Shown: positions 58,890 through 64,000 of the stretch, piece by piece
Numbering within the stretch: position 1 is the stretch's first letter
Layout: every line of letters begins with the position of its first letter
Source: Henckelia pumila
Taxonomy: Eukaryota; Streptophyta; Magnoliopsida; Lamiales; Gesneriaceae
Direction: 5' to 3'
Length of the DNA stretch: 64,000 bases
Assembly: GCF_033568475.1 (NCBI RefSeq)
Contig: NC_133123.1
Coordinates: 23,298,622 to 23,362,621 of the forward strand
Notes under the pieces: model-generated
The model's input: the letters and a program-made list of their open reading frames with translations, nothing else
Told to the model about the DNA's origin: nothing
The model's database searches: none
Position numbers and translations under genes: made by a program

Positions 58890-59533
58890 GAAAAGTCCAT
58901 CGTCGAATCAAGTGTTCGAAATATAGAAGACGAACTCAACAGGTATATCTAGACACTAACAAATAAAACCATGATCAAGGTCGGCCACGGTGATTAAGTG
59001 GATGCCGTGGGAATACTTTTGGAGAACAATCCGAACTGTCTCGGTACCTAAGATCAACAATTACAATTTGAAAGACAACTGAAAAGTGTTTTGAAAGACT
59101 TGAACAAAGAAGACAAGGTTACTATTAAATTCTCGAAAAAATAATATTGTTCACATGTTAGGATTTTAAGTTTAATTTATAATTTTATGAATGTCGCATT
59201 TATTTCCTTGTATTCATAGAATTATAAATAAGCTTAAAATCCTAATATGTGACCAATATTATTTTTTCGAGAATTTAATAGTAACATTGTCTTCTTTGTC
59301 CAAGTCTTTCAAAACACTTTTCACTTGTCTTTCAAATTGTAGCTTTTGATTGTAGGTACCGAGAATTTTGACAGTGCATCTCCAGTTCGGATTGTTCTCC
59401 AAAAGTATTCCCACGGCATCCACTTCATCACCTTGGCTGACCTTGATCACGACTTTATTTGCCAGTGTCTCGATACACCTTTTGAGTTTGTCTTCTACAT
59501 TTCGGACACTTGATTCGACGGCGGACTTTTCAG
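58890..59533. repeat. Inverted repeat of the unidentified gene fragment (unit B)
   Basis: Second instance of the arrangement at 47164-47792. Arms at about 58890-59175 (+) and 59232-59533 (-), loop about 55 bp. The - arm keeps the 63-residue frame (59259-59450, MIKVSQGDEVDAVGILLENN...), 5 residues different from the unit A arm; the + arm has stops and a deletion. Both arms survive in both units, so the inverted duplication predates the unit duplication. Confidence 0.8.
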
Positions 59534-59539
59534 CTTATA

Positions 59540-61330
59540 ATTCTATGAATATCCATCGATTTCCTTGTACTTTATCCTATATTCCTATTACATCTATGAT
59601 CTATTATATTAGTTTATTACCACTACAAATATTAAAGTATTAGAGTAGGTAAAGGATATTTCGGTTCATAATGAGTAAAATTAAATAGTTAGTCATCTTC
59701 TTTATTTGGAAACTAATAGGTCAATCATTTAAGATTAATAAAAATAATTGGTAAATAATAATATAATATTGAAAATAGACAAACTTCAATGCAATTATGC
59801 AAAGTATTTAAACGATGAGTTATATATTTTTAAAATATGAATACAAATATTTTTTTAAAAGGTGTGCTCATCTGTTTTAGAAGTTTTGAATTTACCAGTT
59901 TTTCCTATATACAAACTATCGTGATTTTTATATTTTAATTATTTAAATTAAATCACATAATTAGACTTATGTGGTCAAATTGAAATATTGAATAGATGAG
60001 GCGGGGGCAGGATTGTGTGGTCACGTGTCCCTAAAACTAATTAAAATATATCGCAATTTTCGTTTCATACAGGTATAATATTTAGTGGTTTTTTCCCCTG
60101 AAAAAATAAACTTGCTGATCATATTCTGGCATGCGAGTGAAGAAATAATTAGGATTGCAAATCTTTCCGACCCTATTTAATTTTGTGTTAAAACATATAT
60201 ATTTTAATATAATGATTTTACAGACTAATTAAGTTAGAATTTGAGTTGAATTGGGAAATATATATGTGTCTAAGAGTAATTCAAGAATTTCCTACATTAA
60301 ATACATAGCCAACCCATTAGCTAGGTTAATGTAATTAAAAAAACACAATTGCGTGGTCGCAAGTTTTCTTTAATACAAGTATAACATTCAGTGGTTTTTC
60401 CCCTAAAAAAATAACATAGCTGATCATATTCTAGCATGCGAGTGTTATATATTGCTAAGTACTGTAACTAATGAAGAAATAATTTGGATTGTAAATCTTT
60501 CAGACCCTATTGGATATATTATTGTGATCTTTTATGTATTTGATATTTTAAATATACCATATTTAAAAGATTAGATATATCAATAATAATATCCCATAAC
60601 ATATTATTTAATATAGAATATTTTATATATCACAGTGCATTCACAGAATGAGGTGAATTAGAATTCTAGTTAGGCCAGACTGTAACCCTATAAATATAGG
60701 TAACCTTCAATTGATAGACACACGAAATTGAACGAATTCACGACACACAATAACATAATATTTTGGCAAGCGTTTAAAGTGTGCACATTAGTAATATTTC
60801 GATGATCGCAAAAGGAACAAAAGAATGTTCGTGGGATTCGTTCGAGGAACTTGCTTGTAGATTGAGTTAGAGATCCAACAACCGTTTGTCTTATTTTTTG
60901 CTAAAAAGGTACACACGATTTATTTTTTTTGGTCACGTGTCCCTAATACCTATCTTAATTTTTTTTAAAAAAATCATAAAATAATTAATTAAAATCACAA
61001 TATCGCAATTTTCCTTTCATACATGTATAAAATTCAGTGGTTTTCCCCTAAAAAAATAAACTTGCCGATCATATTCTAGCATGCGAGTGTTATATATTGC
61101 TAAAGTGTAACTAATGAAGAAATAATTAGGATTGCAAATCTTTCCGACCCTATTTAATTTTGTCTTAAAACATATATATTTTAATATAATGATTCTACAG
61201 ACTAGTTAAGTTATAATTTGAGTTGAATTGGGAATTATGTTAGAATTTCATACCTTAAATATACATAGCCAAGCCATTAGGTTAATGTAATTAAAGAAAC
61301 ACGAAAACTCGGAGGGTGTCGTGGGTATCA
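59540..61330. repeat. Tandemly repeated upstream region of F-box unit C
   Basis: Three related segments occur: about 60000-60345, 60349-60508 and 60940-61320. Each contains a variant of CAGTGGTTTTTCCCC, TGATCATATTCTAGCATGCG and AATCTTTCCGACCCTATT. One copy exists in unit B (48300-48800). The second is cut at GACCCTAT by the element at 60509. No gene seen. They may carry upstream regulatory sequence. Confidence 0.65.
60509..60925. mobile_element. Possible solo LTR between upstream repeats
   Basis: An unrelated stretch from TTGGATATATTATTG to about GGTACACACG interrupts the repeated upstream sequence. It has a TATA box (CCTATAAATATAGG at about 60688-60701), a leader-like region, and an inverted pair GGATATATTATTG / CAATAATAATATCC near its start. 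This suits a copia-type solo LTR, but no target-site duplication was found and the ends are approximate. Confidence 0.4.
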
Positions 61331-61540
61331 AGCTATATATATATATATATAATTCTTCTCTTCCACGTATCATCATATCCCAAGTTCTTCTTCCACGATT
61401 TGAATTTCGCCAATAATATTTTAGTCTGAGTTCCGTCGTTTCCGAAGACGGATCCTCTTTTGTTTCGTTTAGATAAATTGGAAACAATGACAAATCAAAG
61501 TAGGAGAGTGCGGCGGAAAGGTGCAGTACCATCGAGAAAG
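61331..61540 (+). promoter_or_regulatory. Core promoter and 5' UTR of the F-box gene (unit C)
   Basis: A TATATATATATATATATAA run at 61333-61351 precedes a CT-rich stretch (ATTCTTCTCTTCCACG) and sequence shared with units A and B (GAGTTCCGTCGTTTC, CTCTTTTGTTTCGTTTAG, GATAAATTGGAAACAATGA). Start of transcription is inferred, not seen. Confidence 0.5.
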
Positions 61541-63258
61541 ATGGTACGTAATTTTATTAAATTAATTATTCTATGCATATATAATTTGTTTCAAATTAAA
61601 TAATTAATAAATATATGTTATGATATGATATGAACTCATAATTTAAACTAAATAACATACAGGCCAGTAAGTGCGAAAGGGTGGACAGGATCAGCAAATT
61701 GCCGGATGATATTCTTGTCTCCGTGATCTCTAGGTTGACAGTGGCAGAGGCTACGTCCACCAGCATCCTTTCGACTCGCTGGCGGCACCTTCACACCCTC
61801 ATCCATCGTCTCGTTTTCTGCCCATCTCAACAACAAATCTCGAGAATCAGGAAAAAACATCCTAAAAAATTACTTGCTCAGATCAAGGAATTCACAGAAT
61901 ACATGAAAGTTATAGATGGCGTCTTGGACTCGTACGTTGGGATTTTGGAAGAATTCAGAGTGGATTTACCTTGTTTGCTGGGAGCAAATATGAACAAGTG
62001 GCTCCAATTCGCTTTGGAAAGAAAAGTTGAAAGCATTGGCATACACATTATGAGTAACAACAAATTAACTACTAGGGATCCTCATGCTTTAATGCGATAT
62101 GGGGGATATTACCATTTTCCTCGTTCCGCCTTGAGGAACAATGCAGTAGTACCTGGCCTAGAATCTCTCAAACAACTGTCTTTGCGAGGAGTTCATGTCC
62201 AAGAGAGAGATGTGAGCCTTTTTCTGTTATCCTTAACTGGACTCGAAAGCCTTTCCATCTCATTTTCTGAAAAGTTGAGAAAAGTAAGGGCCTTGGGGCA
62301 TTCCAAGTTGAAGATATTGTACATCTCTTCATGTAAAAATGTTGAATCTATTGAGGTTAGTGACATGAACAACCTAGCGTCCTTAATCTGTCCTGATTTG
62401 GGACGGTTTGACCAGTTGAGATACCAAGTACTCATGCCTCAGCTGAAGCTCAACAATCTCCCAAACCTTATCCACTTTGAAATATCTGATCGACGGGATC
62501 AGTCACTGATAGATATCTTGCCTACAATCCCATCTTGTATTCGCAACCAGCTCTTGCATCTAAAGCTCACAACGGACCCAAGTTTTATACGACTAACTGT
62601 AAGAGAACATCCCACACTTTTAGTATACATACATACATACAATTACACACACATATATGCTATGCCGTACCTTTATTAATTTACTAACTTGTCTGCTGGT
62701 ATTTTTCAGAGCCTGGAGAACTACAAGTTCCACAGATTTGAAAATCTGAAACATCTTGAGCTAGACATTTTCATGCAATGCAACAAATATTCCGTCCGTC
62801 GACTCATTCCTATGATCTCCGCATGTCCTCTATTGGAGACTATTGAGATAAAAGTAAGTGACTAGTGATCATGTTCATTCCATGTCATATCTGCTAAAAA
62901 TTTAACCATATTTGTGCATGTCCTTCTAATCAAGGCTCTATTCATGCAGTTTTTGTGGAGAGGTAGTACAATATTATTTGAAGATAGGAAACCTAAGTAT
63001 CTTAATGCATATCCAAACCATCATATCAAGAGAGTCAAAATTTCGGGATATTTAGGGTCTTGCTATGAGACTGAATTGTTCTCGAATGTCATCAAGAAAG
63101 CTGTGGAAATTCAAGAATTGATTGTTGAGCCTCAGGCCAATACTCACAAGCTTCGAGTCCAGCGACGATGCACAATAATACCACATCTTTCCCAAACAAG
63201 AACACCGGACTTATCTGATATTGAATATTTGTTAGTTTCGAGTGTAATGAGAGAATAG
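61541..63258 (+). CDS. F-box/LRR protein (unit C), four exons, intact
   Basis: Exons 61541-61543, 61663-62598, 62710-62853 and 62950-63258; all introns GT-AG and phase 0, total 463 residues. Exon 1 is only the ATG; the donor GTACGT follows at once. Exon 2 starts ASKCERVDRISKLPDD. F-box near residues 8-45 (LPDDILVSVISRLTVAEATS, STRWRHLH), which binds SKP1 in SCF ubiquitin ligases. LRR-like segments follow (VPGLESLKQLSLRGVHVQER, LTGLESLSISFSEKLRKV, HSKLKILYISSCKNVESIEV), then an FBD-like C-terminal region (RVKISGYLGSCYETELFSN, AVEIQELIVEP). Length and order fit plant F-box/LRR/FBD proteins that select substrates for degradation; the substrate cannot be told. It is the only intact member of the cluster here. 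Confidence 0.85.
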
Positions 63259-63709
63259 CTTGTTTCGTTATTCACATTAATAGATCCATTTTTGTTTGCA
63301 TTATATACTTAACTGTCAAGGACAACTATTAATCAAAGGAATTTTTTAGTTGGAACATAATACTGTTTATTACATGTTAATAGTTATATAGTATTCTCCT
63401 AACGACAATAAATTTCCCAGTTTCTTGGAAAGCTTCAAGTCTCCTCCACAAATATTGCAAAACTATAAACAACAAATACAACCACATAATGAGATTAAAT
63501 CACAAAAAAAATTTAACATAAAAAACAGGGGATTAAACGAAAATAACAAAAAAAAATTGTCAAAAAACCATCTAAAATGGCAGAAAATTCACCAATGCTG
63601 CTTGATTGGGGAAGAAAGATTTATGTCGTAAGAAATTGAGATGAGATGAGCCGCTGATTAAATTTTAGACCAAACAGATCGAAACGGAGATGAAATAGGG
63701 ATGTTAATA
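63259..63709. other. Intergenic, downstream of the F-box gene
   Basis: AT-rich with no gene recognised. It should hold the 3' UTR; several AATAAA-like signals occur (for example AATAAATT near 63408). It does not match the downstream segment of units A and B. Confidence 0.4.
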
Positions 63710-64000
63710 CACTACAAGAATACTAGTCTTTAGTGGAACACATAAATGCCTTTATATGAAACTTTTGGTGACATTAAAGTTTTGGTGACACGTATAATAA
63801 AGGAGTGTTTGCAAAAAATTTTGCTTTGGTAGAAGTGATTAAATTTATTGATTATAAAAAAGTTAAGAAAATCAAAAGTTGGCAGTGTTTGGAAATAAAT
63901 GTGAAAATCTAAAAATCAAAGTTGAGTATTGTTTGATAAATAAGTGATTAGAGTAATTTTAACATTTACCTTCTTATTAGAATCATTTTTGGAGAATCAT
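63710..64000 (+). mobile_element. CACTA (En/Spm)-type transposon terminus, partial
   Basis: CACTACAAGAATACTAG at 63710 followed by TTTAGTGGAACACATAAATG and short subterminal motifs (TTTTGGTGACATTAAAG, TTTTGGTGACACG). CACTACAAGAA is the canonical plant CACTA end. The element runs out of the window, so its other end and TSD are not seen. Confidence 0.6.

Noticed and set aside
61248..61532. 94-residue minus-strand ORF at the F-box promoter
   Set aside because: It overlaps the TATA run and 5' UTR of the intact F-box gene and has no recognisable domain.

Overview
This window is from a plant nuclear genome, probably a eudicot. The evidence is spliced F-box/LRR genes with GT-AG introns, plant Ty3/gypsy (Tekay chromovirus, Tat/Retand-like) and Ty1/copia retrotransposons, a tRNA-derived SINE, a Harbinger-type MITE and a CACTA-type terminus. 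The species cannot be fixed from the sequence. The GC-rich hairpins in the copia LTR would fit an asterid, but that is only a guess. Most of the window is repeat. The only protein-coding gene that reads cleanly end to end is an F-box/LRR gene at 61541-63258.

Layout. 1-5769: degenerate 3' part of a Tekay/Del chromovirus (+ strand) with its 3' LTR. 5830-7985: copia relic (- strand) interrupted by a solo LTR. 8291-8515: partly inverted 68-bp repeats. 8516-25540 and 25732-42846: two copies of a ~17-kb block in direct tandem, separated by a 191-bp tRNA-SINE-like filler. Each copy holds a complete but dead copia element (same AGAAT target-site duplication in both), the decapitated 5' end of an F-box gene, two SINE insertions, an LTR of a Tat-lineage gypsy element, that element's antisense Transposase_28-like gene, its 3'-UTR array of 68-bp repeats, and the 3' end of its pol. 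Only copy 2 continues into the rest of the Tat element (36115-46949, TSD AAGTT), with archaeal-type and ordinary RNase H, RT, protease, gag, PBS and 5' LTR. Copy 1 is cut off inside RNase H.

46950-63258: the remainder of an F-box gene cluster. Each unit reads: upstream AT-rich repeats, F-box/LRR gene, ~1.8-kb downstream segment, then a tail-to-tail inverted repeat of an unidentified gene fragment. Unit A (inside the duplicated block, continued at 46950) lost its F-box exons. Unit B (53640-59535) is a frameshifted pseudogene. Unit C (61541-63258) is the intact four-exon gene. Unit comparison gives empty-site evidence for several insertions: Tat element, SINE, copia, a 3.8-kb long-TIR MULE-like element (48946-52777) with a solo LTR nested in it, and a Harbinger-type MITE (52806-53630). 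The window ends in a CACTA-type terminus at 63710.

Nothing here is a proven new system. The parts most worth following are the antisense spliced gene inside the Tat element, the 68-bp repeat array that changed unit number between the two block copies, the two hairpin-forming gene-fragment inverted repeats, and the 17-kb tandem duplication with a SINE-like filler at its joint.
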